From the NCBI GenBank assembly GCA_003240735.1, contig QFNE01000002.1, positions 1 through 64,000 on the forward strand: a stretch of 64,000 nt of DNA. The letters are read 5' to 3'. The DNA comes from Paracoccus denitrificans. Lineage in GTDB: Bacteria > Pseudomonadota > Alphaproteobacteria > Rhodobacterales > Rhodobacteraceae. Under the pieces are notes generated by a model that searched no databases, was not told the DNA's origin, and saw nothing but the letters and a program-made list of their open reading frames with translations. This document shows positions 1 to 7,449 of this stretch, piece after piece (positions within the stretch are counted from its first letter, which is position 1; each line of letters starts with the position of its first letter). The position numbers were made by a program, and so were the translations under genes.

Positions 1-101
1 AGCTGATCGCGCCGATCGCGATGGAAGAGAAACTGCGCTTCGCGATCCGCGAAGGCGGCCGCACCGTCGGCGCCGGCGTCGTCTCGAAGATCCTCGCGTA
101 A
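1..101 (+). CDS. tuf: Elongation factor Tu, C-terminal end (partial)
   Basis: The reading frame enters from the left edge and encodes the last 32 residues of a translation elongation factor Tu, which delivers aminoacyl-tRNA to the ribosome. The visible end contains the conserved stretch FAIREGGRTVGAGVVSKI, typical of the last beta strands of EF-Tu domain 3, and stops with TAA at 99-101. Only the C-terminus is present, so length and GTPase motifs cannot be judged. A strong intrinsic terminator follows about 95 bases later. In many proteobacteria tuf closes the str operon directly ahead of the S10 operon; here a Hint-domain gene lies between tuf and rpsJ. Confidence 0.95.
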   Translation, partial: LIAPIAMEEKLRFAIREGGRTVGAGVVSKILA

Positions 102-458
102 TGTGAGGGGCGGGGCGCACCAGCGCACCGCCGCCCGCCACGGCCGTAGGGTGGGTTCACCCCACCAACACCACCGGCCCCGCAAAGACACGAAAGGCCC
201 GTCCCGAAAGGGGCGGGCTTTTTTCGTAGGAGGGGTGTTGCGGGCGGATCGGAACGGGGCAGGTTCGGCGGGGATTCTTCGCCTGCGTTGAATTGTCGCG
301 CCTGACGAAAAAGGCAGTATTCAAAACCATTGTTTAGGTTCATGAAATTTTCAGAACACACCGCCGTCTGCTTGTAGATGTGGCCGGCCCCGCCGCGGCC
401 GACAAGCGCTCGGCGATGGGCTCGTATCAATTCGGCTGTGCCAAAAGGAACGACAAAA
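102..458 (+). other. Gene-free stretch between tuf and the Hint gene
   Basis: This 357-base stretch holds the tuf terminator (197-224) and then a comparatively AT-rich segment (about 290-365) that should contain the promoter of the downstream Hint gene. I could not pick a convincing -35/-10 pair in it. Short open frames here have no ribosome-binding site or family resemblance. Confidence 0.6.
197..224 (+). terminator. Intrinsic terminator of tuf
   Basis: A 9-bp GC-rich stem (GCCCGTCCC at 197-205 with GGGGCGGGC at 210-218, one G-T pair) closes a GAAA tetraloop and is followed directly by six T residues (219-224). This is a textbook Rho-independent terminator. Confidence 0.92.
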
Positions 459-1481
459 ATGGTGGCGACGCTTTCAGGCTATGACGGGTCATACTTCGAT
501 GTGTCCGGCGGTTGGAGCAATATTCAGATTGGCACCACCGTCAGGGTCAGGCCGCAAATGTATTCGGAGAGCGACGCGCAAAGCTCTTTTTCCATTTCCA
601 ACGAAATGGATGCCGACAACCCGAATGCTGACATCACCGAGCCCGGCAAGATCATGCGGATCGCGGGCCTGACAGACGACAATATCTCAACCGACTTTCG
701 GGCGACGTACAAGGGCCTGTACAGCTTCAGCGGCAGTGACGGTTCCGACGTCAAGGTGGCGGTCTATTTCATCTCTGATGGGGACCGGACCTACTCCTTC
801 TATACCCCGTCCGAGCAGATGAAGACGGATGTCGAGTACACGATCGAAGAAATCACGATCATTCCCTGTTTCGTCCGCGGAACGCTGATCGATTCACCAG
901 ACGGCTCCATCGCTGTCGAAGATCTGCGAGTCGGCGATCTGGTCGTGACCAAGGACCATGGCCTGCAATCTATCCGCTGGATCGGTTCAAAGAAGGTCGA
1001 TGGTTTGACACGATCGGCCAAAGCAATCGTGCGGCCCATCCGTATCCGGGCGGGCGCCCTTGGTCCGGACACCCCGGCGCAGGATCTTCTGGTGTCGCCG
1101 CAGCACCGGATCCTTGTCCGGTCAACCATCGTCGAACGGATGTTCAACACCGCCGAAGTGCTGGTCGCGGCCAAGCAGCTGCTGCAGGTGGATGGGATCG
1201 ACGTGGCCGATGACCTGGCCGAGGTCGAGTATTTCCACCTGTTTTTTGATCAGCACGAGATCATCGTCGCCAACGGCGCCGAAACCGAGTCGCTTTACCC
1301 CGGGCGAGAGGCCATCAAGGCGCTGCCCAAGGCATCGGTCGAGGAACTGTTCACGTTCTTTCCAGAGCTGCGCGACATGGATCACACCCCGGTCGCCGCG
1401 CGGCTTCTGCCGTCAGGCCGGCAGGCGCGCAAGATGGCGGTGCGTCACGTCGACAATGGCAAGCCGCTGGTGGTTGCCTGA
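459..1481 (+). CDS. Hint_2 (Hedgehog/intein-fold) domain protein
   Basis: A 340-residue protein. Residues 1 to about 130 are a Ser/Asp-rich, beta-like N-terminal part that I do not recognise. From Cys137 it carries a Hint domain of the Hint_2 type common in Rhodobacteraceae: the block starting CFVRGTLIDSPDG, the motif VEDLRVGDLVVT, the histidine block LVSPQHRILV (His216) and the late block YFHLFFDQHEII. The Cys137 nucleophile position and His216 are those used for autoprocessing in Hint folds, so self-cleavage is possible but not shown. I chose ATG 459 because AAGGA sits about 9 bases upstream (445-449); an in-frame ATG at 378 would add 27 unusual residues. No signal peptide is evident. It lies between tuf and rpsJ, which is an unusual neighbourhood. 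Confidence 0.8.
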   Translation: MVATLSGYDGSYFDVSGGWSNIQIGTTVRVRPQMYSESDAQSSFSISNEMDADNPNADITEPGKIMRIAGLTDDNISTDFRATYKGLYSFSGSDGSDVKVAVYFISDGDRTYSFYTPSEQMKTDVEYTIEEITIIPCFVRGTLIDSPDGSIAVEDLRVGDLVVTKDHGLQSIRWIGSKKVDGLTRSAKAIVRPIRIRAGALGPDTPAQDLLVSPQHRILVRSTIVERMFNTAEVLVAAKQLLQVDGIDVADDLAEVEYFHLFFDQHEIIVANGAETESLYPGREAIKALPKASVEELFTFFPELRDMDHTPVAARLLPSGRQARKMAVRHVDNGKPLVVA

Positions 1482-1622
1482 CGCCGGAGCACAGGGCAGC
1501 CGCCACGTCCGGATTGGTGGGAATCCACGGCGTCTTCCCCGGCGACCGTCTTGACAGGTGACCACCGATCCTGCACAAGCGCCCATCGCTGCTAACCCAC
1601 AAGATTCGGTTGCAATGACGAA

Positions 1623-1645
1623 GGCCGTCCGTTAAGGGGGCGGCC
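1623..1645 (+). promoter_or_regulatory. Hairpin ahead of rpsJ (leader or weak terminator)
   Basis: GGCCGTCC (1623-1630) can pair with GGCGGCC plus one more G (1638-1645), giving an 8-bp stem with one G-T pair and a 7-base loop. An AT-rich stretch follows a few bases later (1650-1659) rather than an immediate T-run. It could end the Hint transcript or form part of the S10-operon leader. The S10 promoter must lie around here, but I see no confident -35/-10 pair. Confidence 0.4.
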
Positions 1646-1729
1646 TGCACTATTTTATACGGTCCGACGCTGGCGCCACGTGGTGTGCCGTCAGCCTCTC
1701 GACTGGAACTCCCCGCCAGAGGGATGACA

Positions 1730-2038
1730 ATGCAAAGCCAGACAATCCGTATCCGGCTCAAGGCGTTTGACTATCGCGTGCTGGATGCCAGCACCCAAGA
1801 GATCGTCAACACCGCCAAGCGGACCGGCGCGCAAGTGCGCGGCCCGATTCCGCTGCCGAACAAGATCGAAAAATTCACCGTTCTGCGCGGTCCGCACATC
1901 GACAAGAAATCCCGCGATCAGTGGGAAATCCGCACGCACAAGCGTCTGCTGGATATCGTCGATCCGACCCCTCAGACCGTCGATGCCCTGATGAAACTCG
2001 ACCTCGCCGCTGGCGTGGACGTCGAGATCAAGGTGTAA
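1730..2038 (+). CDS. rpsJ: 30S ribosomal protein S10
   Basis: A 102-residue small-subunit protein, the usual length, beginning MQSQTIRIRLKAFD and carrying the S10 signature around GPIPLPNKIEKFTVLRGPH. It packs in the 30S head and, in other bacteria, also acts with NusB in antitermination. It opens the S10 operon here, with rplC 9 bases downstream. I chose ATG 1730, which has AGAGGG about 6 bases upstream; an ATG at 1724 would add only Met-Thr, and a GTG at 1685 lacks homology support. Confidence 0.97.
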   Translation: MQSQTIRIRLKAFDYRVLDASTQEIVNTAKRTGAQVRGPIPLPNKIEKFTVLRGPHIDKKSRDQWEIRTHKRLLDIVDPTPQTVDALMKLDLAAGVDVEIKV

Positions 2039-2047
2039 GGAGCCATC

Positions 2048-2932
2048 ATGCTGCGGACTGGTGTAATCGCCAAGAAGCTGGGCATGACCCGGCTGTTTCT
2101 GGAAGACGGGCGCCAAGTGCCTGTCACCGTTCTCCAAATCGACAACCTTCAGGTTATCGCACAACGCACACAGGAGCGGGACGGCTATGTCGCGCTGCAA
2201 CTGGGTGCCAGCGACGCCAAGGTGAAAAACGTGTCCGCGCCTGTGCGTGGTCACTTTGCCAAGGCCAATGTCGCCCCCAAGCGCAAGGTCGCGGAATTCC
2301 GCGTTGCCGAAGAAAACCTGGTTCCGGTTGGCGAAGAAATCATCGCTGCCCACTACTTTGCGGGTCAGTTCGTCGACATCGCCGGGACCTCGATCGGTAA
2401 GGGCTTTGCCGGCGCGATGAAGCGTCACAACTTCGGTGGTCTGCGCGCATCGCACGGTGTGTCGATCAGCCACCGTTCGCACGGCTCTACGGGCCAGTGT
2501 CAGGATCCCGGCAAGGTCTTCAAAGGCAAGAAAATGGCCGGTCATCTGGGCGACGTTCGCGTCACCACCCAGAACCTGCAGGTCGTCAAGACCGACAACG
2601 ACCGTGGCCTGATCATGGTCAAGGGCTCGGTTCCCGGTTCCAAAGGTGGCTGGGTCACCGTCAAGGATGCCGTGAAGAAGCCGCTGTCGGAGAGCACGAT
2701 CTATCCGGCCGCCCTGCGTTCAGCAGCCCGTGAAGCCCAACGTCTGGCCGAGGAAGCTGCAGCCGCTGCAGCCGCCGAGGAAGAAGCCGCACGTCAGGCC
2801 GCGCTAGAAGCTGAAGCCGCTGCGCAGGAAGCTGCGCTGGCCGAAGCCGAAGCGTCGATCGCTGCTGACAAAGACGGCAACAACGACCAGACCGACGGCG
2901 ACACTGCTGCGCCGGAAGGGGAAAAAGAATGA
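2048..2932 (+). CDS. rplC: 50S ribosomal protein L3 with Ala/Glu-rich tail
   Basis: A 294-residue L3, an early assembly protein that binds 23S rRNA near the peptidyl-transferase centre. The body shows typical blocks such as GVIAKKLGMTRLF at the N-terminus and FGGLRASHGVSISHRSHGS in the extended loop, with the glutamine (GQCQDPGKVFKGKKMAG) that is a methylation target in other bacteria. Conserved sequence ends near residue 225. A further ~70 residues are an Ala/Glu/Gln-rich, probably helical tail ending in an acidic segment, so the protein is much longer than the ~210-residue family norm. AAGGAG precedes ATG 2048. The stop overlaps the rplD start (ATGA). Confidence 0.97.
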   Translation: MLRTGVIAKKLGMTRLFLEDGRQVPVTVLQIDNLQVIAQRTQERDGYVALQLGASDAKVKNVSAPVRGHFAKANVAPKRKVAEFRVAEENLVPVGEEIIAAHYFAGQFVDIAGTSIGKGFAGAMKRHNFGGLRASHGVSISHRSHGSTGQCQDPGKVFKGKKMAGHLGDVRVTTQNLQVVKTDNDRGLIMVKGSVPGSKGGWVTVKDAVKKPLSESTIYPAALRSAAREAQRLAEEAAAAAAAEEEAARQAALEAEAAAQEAALAEAEASIAADKDGNNDQTDGDTAAPEGEKE

Positions 2933-3549
2933 AACTCGATGTGATTTCGCTTTCCTCGGGCAAGTCCGGGGATATCGACCTGGCCGACGACGTGTTCGGG
3001 CTGGAGCCGCGCGCGGACATCCTGCACCGGGTCGTGCGCTGGCAGCGCGCCAAGGCGCAGGCTGGTACGCACTCGACGCTGGGCAAGTCCGACGTCAGCT
3101 ACTCGACCAAGAAGATCTATCGCCAGAAAGGCACCGGCGGCGCTCGTCACGGTTCCCGCAAGGCGCCGATCTTCCGTAAGGGTGGTGTGTACAAGGGCCC
3201 GACGCCGCGTAGCCACGCGTTCGAACTGCCCAAGAAGGTCCGCGCCCTGGGTCTGAAGCACGCGCTGTCGGCGAAGGCCTCGCGCGGGAAGCTGGTGATC
3301 CTGGACAACCTGGACATCGCTGACGCCAAAACCGCAGCCGTTGCCAAAGCGGTCAAGGAAAACGGCTGGAAGCGTGTTCTGGTGATCGACGGTGCCGAAG
3401 TGAACGAAGGCTTTGCACGCGCCGCCCGCAACCTGGAAGGCGTTGATGTGCTGCCCTCGATCGGTGCCAACGTCTATGACATCCTGAAGCGTGATACGCT
3501 TGTCATCACGCGCGCAGGTGTCGAAGCCCTGGAGGCCCGACTGAAATGA
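2929..3549 (+). CDS. rplD: 50S ribosomal protein L4
   Basis: A 206-residue L4, of normal length, recognisable by KKIYRQKGTGGARHGSRKAPIFRKGG, the extended loop that lines the peptide exit tunnel near macrolide-binding sites. It binds 23S rRNA domain I. In gammaproteobacteria L4 also represses its own operon; nothing here shows that directly. Translation is coupled on both sides: its ATG overlaps the rplC stop and its stop overlaps the rplW start, both as ATGA. Confidence 0.97.
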   Translation: MKLDVISLSSGKSGDIDLADDVFGLEPRADILHRVVRWQRAKAQAGTHSTLGKSDVSYSTKKIYRQKGTGGARHGSRKAPIFRKGGVYKGPTPRSHAFELPKKVRALGLKHALSAKASRGKLVILDNLDIADAKTAAVAKAVKENGWKRVLVIDGAEVNEGFARAARNLEGVDVLPSIGANVYDILKRDTLVITRAGVEALEARLK

Positions 3550-3845
3550 GCGCGAAGCCCGAGCATTACGACGTGATCGTGAAGCCGATCATCACCGAAA
3601 AAGCCACGCTCACGAGCGAGCTGGCAAACTCGGTGGTGTTCGAAGTCGCGAAATCGGCGAACAAGCCGCAGATCAAGGACGCGGTCGAAACGCTGTTCAA
3701 CGTCAAGGTGAAGTCGGTCAACACGACCATCACCAAAGGCAAGACGAAGAAGTTCCGCGGCCGTCCCGGTGTGCGCAGCGACGTCAAGAAGGCCTATGTT
3801 CAACTGGAAGCTGGCAACAGCATCGACGTGAACACCGGCCTGTAA
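3546..3845 (+). CDS. rplW: 50S ribosomal protein L23
   Basis: A 99-residue L23 starting with an acidic-basic N-terminus and the signature YDVIVKPIITEKATL, with the conserved C-terminal block TKGKTKKFRGRPGVRSDVKKAYV. L23 sits at the tunnel exit and is the docking site for trigger factor and SRP. Its start overlaps the rplD stop. Unlike the usual S10 operon, where rplB follows within a few bases, a 93-base gap with an intrinsic terminator separates it from rplB. Confidence 0.97.
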   Translation: MSAKPEHYDVIVKPIITEKATLTSELANSVVFEVAKSANKPQIKDAVETLFNVKVKSVNTTITKGKTKKFRGRPGVRSDVKKAYVQLEAGNSIDVNTGL

Positions 3846-3860
3846 GCCAACCGACATGTT

Positions 3861-3895
3861 ACGGCCCCGGGTTGGGGGCCGTAATTTCTTTTTGA
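3861..3895 (+). terminator. Internal intrinsic terminator between rplW and rplB
   Basis: ACGGCCCC (3861-3868) pairs perfectly with GGGGCCGT (3875-3882) around a 6-base loop, followed by AATTTCTTTTT (to 3893). It lies inside the S10 operon, so it either attenuates expression of rplB and later genes or requires readthrough. I see a TTGACG at 3892 but no good -10 after it. Confidence 0.75.
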
Positions 3896-3938
3896 CGAAA
3901 CGGACCTTTGGTCCAAGGCAAAACGGAAGACAGAAACC

Positions 3939-4775
3939 ATGGCACTCAAGTCGTATAAACCGACGACGCCTGGCCAGCGTGGGCTGGTACTGATCGACCG
4001 TTCGGAGCTTTGGAAAGGTCGCCCTGTCAAGTCCCTTACCGAGGGTCTGACCAAGACGGGCGGCCGGAACAACACCGGACGGATCACGATGTTCCACAAG
4101 GGTGGCGGCGCCAAGCGCCTTTACCGCATCGTCGATTTCAAGCGTCGCAAATTCGATGTCGCAGGCGAAGTTGAGCGGATCGAATACGATCCCAACCGCA
4201 CCGCGTTCATCGCCCTGATCAAATACGAAGACGGCGAGCAGGCGTATATCCTGGCTCCGCAGCGTCTGGCTGTTGGCGACAAGGTCGTCTCGGGCGCGAA
4301 AGTCGACGTCAAGCCGGGCAACGCGATGCCGTTCAGCGGCATGCCGATCGGCACGATCGTTCACAACGTCGAAATGAAGCCCGGCAAGGGCGGTCAGATC
4401 GCACGTTCGGCTGGCACCTATGCCCAGTTCGTCGGTCGTGACGGTGGCTATGCGCAGATCCGTCTGTCGTCGGGTGAACTGCGTCTGGTCCGTCAGGAAT
4501 GCATGGCCACCATCGGTGCCGTGTCGAATGCCGACCATTCGAACCAGAACCTGGGCAAAGCAGGCCGCAAGCGTCACATGGGCGTTCGCCCGACCGTTCG
4601 CGGTGTCGCCATGAACCCAATCGACCACCCGCATGGTGGTGGTGAAGGCCGGACTTCGGGTGGTCGCCACCCGGTGACCCCGTGGGGCAAACCCACGAAG
4701 GGCAAGAAGACCCGGACCAACAAGTCGACCGACAAGTATATCCTGCGGTCGCGTCACGCGAAGAAGGGGCGTTAA
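3939..4775 (+). CDS. rplB: 50S ribosomal protein L2
   Basis: A 278-residue L2, of standard length, with the conserved C-terminal block NPIDHPHGGGEGR near residue 225-237, whose histidine lies close to the peptidyl-transferase centre, followed by the basic PWGKPTKGKKTR tail. L2 helps join the subunits and is needed for peptide-bond formation. Its ATG at 3939 is preceded by GGAAG. It is followed 3 bases after its stop by rpsS, so the two are cotranscribed. Confidence 0.98.
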   Translation: MALKSYKPTTPGQRGLVLIDRSELWKGRPVKSLTEGLTKTGGRNNTGRITMFHKGGGAKRLYRIVDFKRRKFDVAGEVERIEYDPNRTAFIALIKYEDGEQAYILAPQRLAVGDKVVSGAKVDVKPGNAMPFSGMPIGTIVHNVEMKPGKGGQIARSAGTYAQFVGRDGGYAQIRLSSGELRLVRQECMATIGAVSNADHSNQNLGKAGRKRHMGVRPTVRGVAMNPIDHPHGGGEGRTSGGRHPVTPWGKPTKGKKTRTNKSTDKYILRSRHAKKGR

Positions 4776-4778
4776 TCC

Positions 4779-5057
4779 ATGGCACGTTCTATCTGGAAGG
4801 GCCCCTTTGTCGACGCCTATGTCTTGAAAAAGGCTGAAAAGGCACGTGAATCGGGCCGCTCGGACGTCATCAAGATCTGGTCGCGTCGTTCGACCATTCT
4901 GCCGCAATTCGTCGGACTGACCTTCGGCGTCTACAACGGTCAGAAGCACATCCCCGTTGCCGTCTCGGAAGAGATGATCGGCCAGAAGTTCGGTGAATAT
5001 TCGCCGACGCGGACCTATTACGGTCACGCGGCCGACAAGAAAGCGAAAAGGAAGTAA
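4779..5057 (+). CDS. rpsS: 30S ribosomal protein S19
   Basis: A 92-residue S19 starting MARSIWKGPFVDAY, with the family signature FVGLTFGVYNGQKHIPVAVSE spread through the middle and GEYSPTRTYYGHAADKKAK at the end. It binds 16S rRNA in the 30S head with S13 and contacts the A-site region. It starts 3 bases after rplB stops and ends 5 bases before rplV, which indicates tight coupling. Confidence 0.97.
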   Translation: MARSIWKGPFVDAYVLKKAEKARESGRSDVIKIWSRRSTILPQFVGLTFGVYNGQKHIPVAVSEEMIGQKFGEYSPTRTYYGHAADKKAKRK

Positions 5058-5062
5058 TCCCC

Positions 5063-5518
5063 ATGGGTAAGGAACAAAATCCGCGCCGCGTGGCGGAGAA
5101 CGAGGCATTCGCGAAAACCAAGATGCTGCGCACCTCGCCGCAGAAACTGAACTTGGTTGCCGCCATGATCCGCGGAAAGAAAGTTGACAAGGCTTTGGCC
5201 GACCTGACCTTCTCCAAGCGCCGGATCGCAGGCGACGTGAAGAAGTGCCTTCAGTCGGCCATCGCCAACGCTGAAGAAAACCACAACCTGGACGTCGATC
5301 AGCTGATCGTGGCCGAAGCGTGGGTTGGCAAGAACCTGGTCATGAAGCGCGGTCGCCCGCGTGCGCGTGGTCGGTTCGGCAAGATCATGAAGCCGTTCTC
5401 GGAAATCACGATCAAGGTGCGCGAAGTCGATGCCGCCGCTGCCGCTGCTGCGAAAGCTGCCAAGAAGACCGCCGCTGCCAAGCCGGCTGCTGCCGCCCCC
5501 GCTGAGGAGAACGCATAA
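5063..5518 (+). CDS. rplV: 50S ribosomal protein L22 with Ala/Lys-rich tail
   Basis: A 151-residue L22. The core (about residues 15-125) shows typical blocks such as RTSPQKLNLVAAMIRGKKVDKAL and the loop RGRPRARGRFGKIMKPFSEITI that reaches into the exit tunnel. The last ~28 residues are almost entirely Ala, Lys and Pro, an extension beyond the ~110-130-residue norm and similar in style to the tail on L3 here. The stop overlaps the rpsC start by one base (TAATG), so translation is coupled. Confidence 0.97.
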   Translation: MGKEQNPRRVAENEAFAKTKMLRTSPQKLNLVAAMIRGKKVDKALADLTFSKRRIAGDVKKCLQSAIANAEENHNLDVDQLIVAEAWVGKNLVMKRGRPRARGRFGKIMKPFSEITIKVREVDAAAAAAAKAAKKTAAAKPAAAAPAEENA

Positions 5519-6234
5519 TGGGTCAGAAGGTTAACCCCATCGGGATGCGTCTTCAGGTCAACCGCACCTGGGACAGCCGCTGGTTTGCCGACAGCAAAGA
5601 CTATGGCAACCTGCTGCTCGAGGATCTGAAGATCCGCGAGTTCATCCACGACGAAGCCAAGCAAGCCGGCGTCAGCCGCGTTGTGATCGAACGTCCGCAC
5701 AAAAAGTGCCGCGTCACGATCTATGCCGCGCGTCCGGGTGTGATCATCGGCAAAAAAGGCGCCGATATCGAAACCCTGCGCAAGAAGCTGGCCAACTTCA
5801 CCGACTCGGAACTGCACCTCAACATCGTTGAAGTTCGCAAGCCCGAGCTGGACGCCCAGCTGGTGGCCGAGTCGATCGCCCAGCAGCTTGAGCGTCGTGT
5901 GTCGTTCCGTCGCGCGATGAAACGTGCGGTCCAGAACGCCATGCGCATGGGTGCCCTTGGCATCCGCGTGAACGTCGCCGGCCGTCTGGGTGGCGCCGAG
6001 ATCGCGCGGACCGAATGGTACCGTGAAGGTCGCGTTCCGCTGCACACGCTGCGTGCCGACATTGACTATGCGCTGTCGGAAGCGTCGACCCCTTACGGGA
6101 TCATCGGCGTGAAGGTCTGGATCTTCAAAGGCGAGATCATGGAACACGACCCGCAGGCCCGCGACCGTCGCGCCACGGAGGCGCAGGACGGCCCGGCACC
6201 CCGCGGTCCGCGTCGTGACCGCGACGCGCGCTAA
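5518..6234 (+). CDS. rpsC: 30S ribosomal protein S3
   Basis: A 238-residue S3 beginning MGQKVNPIGMRLQ. It carries a type-2 KH domain with the GKKG loop at residues 78-81 (GVIIGKKGADIE) and the C-terminal S3 domain with ALGIRVNVAGRLGGAEIAR. S3 lies at the mRNA entry tunnel with S4 and S5 and contributes to helicase activity. The extreme C-terminus is Arg/Asp-rich. It overlaps rplV by one base and precedes rplP by 13 bases. Confidence 0.97.
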   Translation: MGQKVNPIGMRLQVNRTWDSRWFADSKDYGNLLLEDLKIREFIHDEAKQAGVSRVVIERPHKKCRVTIYAARPGVIIGKKGADIETLRKKLANFTDSELHLNIVEVRKPELDAQLVAESIAQQLERRVSFRRAMKRAVQNAMRMGALGIRVNVAGRLGGAEIARTEWYREGRVPLHTLRADIDYALSEASTPYGIIGVKVWIFKGEIMEHDPQARDRRATEAQDGPAPRGPRRDRDAR

Positions 6235-6247
6235 GGAGTAACAAGGA

Positions 6248-6661
6248 ATGCTGCAACCAAAACGGACCAAGTTCCGCAAACAGTTCAAAGGCCGCATCCA
6301 CGGCGAGGCGAAGGGCGGGTCCAGCCTGAACTTCGGCAGCTTTGGCCTGAAGGCAACGGAACCCGAGCGCGTCACGGCACGCCAGATCGAAGCTGCCCGC
6401 CGTGCGATCACCCGTCACATGAAACGTCAGGGCCGGGTCTGGATCCGGATTTTCCCGGACGTTCCGGTTTCTTCGAAGCCGGTCGAAGTGCGGATGGGTA
6501 AAGGTAAAGGCTCGATCGACTACTGGGCCGCCCGCGTTCACCCCGGCCGCATCATGTTCGAAATCGACGGCGTCGCCGACGATATCGCCCGTGAAGCTCT
6601 GCGCCTTGGCGCGATGAAACTGCCGGTCCTGACCCGCGTGGTTCACCGCGAAGACTGGTAA
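6248..6661 (+). CDS. rplP: 50S ribosomal protein L16
   Basis: A 137-residue L16, of normal length, starting MLQPKRTKFRKQFKG, with the mid-block RKAAARR-like EAARRAITRHMKRQGRVWIR and the signature GSIDYWAARVHPGRIMFEI. L16 organises the A-site tRNA binding region of the 50S subunit. In most bacteria rpmC (L29) follows at once. Here transcription is terminated 26 bases later and an unrelated gene intervenes before rpmC. Confidence 0.97.
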   Translation: MLQPKRTKFRKQFKGRIHGEAKGGSSLNFGSFGLKATEPERVTARQIEAARRAITRHMKRQGRVWIRIFPDVPVSSKPVEVRMGKGKGSIDYWAARVHPGRIMFEIDGVADDIAREALRLGAMKLPVLTRVVHREDW

Positions 6662-6966
6662 GTCTGGCGATAGTGTTGAATTGGAAAGCCCCGCTGGAGA
6701 CAGCGGGGCTTTTTCTTTTCAAAGGCGTTCCAACCGGCTCAATGCTCTATCGCCGGACACAGCTGGCAGCGATCCGAGCCACAAATATGTCGGGCCAAGT
6801 CTGACAGGTTCTCGGCGAAACGCAGCTGAGGTGCCAAAACCGGAATGCGGCGTTTTTTCTGCTCGTACGCGCCTCAAACCGGACACACGCGATTGTTTCA
6901 CGGCGCTTGTAGCCTATACCCATTCCAGAATCTGAAAGCTGGCAACGGAGCGTCAGGAGTTAGAAA
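6662..6966 (+). other. Gene-free stretch at the left edge of the orphan-gene insertion
   Basis: These 305 bases hold the rplP terminator (6687-6719) and then sequence that looks AT-richer than its surroundings. This should contain the promoter of the orphan gene at 6967, but I could not choose a good -35/-10 pair. The last bases carry its ribosome-binding site, AGGAG at 6955-6959. The longest open frame inside has no recognisable family. Confidence 0.5.
6687..6719 (+). terminator. Intrinsic terminator after rplP
   Basis: AGCCCCGCTG (6687-6696) and CAGCGGGGCT (6701-6710) form a perfect 10-bp stem with a GAGA tetraloop, followed by a T-rich run. It ends the S10-operon transcript in the middle of the classical ribosomal gene order. 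Confidence 0.93.
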
Positions 6967-7449
6967 ATGACGAACCTCGAAAAAGGGGAATCACCTCACC
7001 ATTCTTCTGGCAATCACCGTCCCGATGAAGGTAAAATGGAAGATTTTGTGTGCGCTGGCTACTTCCCCGCTTTGAGCTGGCAATATTTCCGCTCGAAGTA
7101 TCCAAAGCTGAGTTACGACGACGCCACACAGCTTTACCTTACTGCACTGCATCGGGCCGTTGAGCAAAGGAAACTATACACGATGGAGCCTCCGTTCGCT
7201 GACAGCCCTCGTTTGGGAACGAAGTTGATCGGCAATGTCGTAACTGGCGAACGAGCCTCCTACTGGATAGCCGATGCTGATGAGATTGTCCGCTATTTCC
7301 AGAGTTATTGGCCGCAAACGGAGTTAGCCGATGAAGCGGAGAGCGATCACTTTTTCAAGCATTTTCCCTGCTTCTGTTTTCCGATGGACAAAGAGGTCGT
7401 GGCTGAGCACCCGGACATCGATTGGGACGATTATTTCATGTTCTTTTAG
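6967..7449 (+). CDS. Orphan protein between rplP and rpmC, weakly DUF596-like
   Basis: A 160-residue, acidic, cytoplasmic-looking protein with no signal peptide or membrane segment and an aromatic-rich C-terminus (PCFCFPMDKE, then DWDDYFMFF). The spacing of W-Y-P-LSY, a helix ending RKLY, then EIVRYFQSYWP recalls DUF596-type proteins, some of which occur as immunity proteins beside contact-dependent toxins. This match is by eye and weak, and no toxin gene is adjacent. AGGAG lies 7 bases before ATG 6967, so it is probably translated. It appears AT-richer with different codon choice from the ribosomal genes, and is bracketed by the rplP terminator and a new promoter for rpmC. These points suggest a later insertion. 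Confidence 0.7.
   Translation: MTNLEKGESPHHSSGNHRPDEGKMEDFVCAGYFPALSWQYFRSKYPKLSYDDATQLYLTALHRAVEQRKLYTMEPPFADSPRLGTKLIGNVVTGERASYWIADADEIVRYFQSYWPQTELADEAESDHFFKHFPCFCFPMDKEVVAEHPDIDWDDYFMFF

Noticed and set aside
1551..1579. TTGACA as the -35 element of an rpsJ promoter
   Set aside because: The -35 is perfect but no acceptable -10 lies 16-18 bases downstream (CACAAG is the best), so I did not call a promoter.
3474..5108. A 544-residue open frame on the minus strand across rplW, rplB and rpsS
   Set aside because: It lies opposite well-recognised ribosomal genes and is a by-product of GC-rich third positions. The product has no family resemblance and the frame no ribosome-binding site.
6681..6935. 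An 84-residue open frame after rplP
   Set aside because: It starts inside the rplP terminator stem and has no ribosome-binding site or family resemblance.
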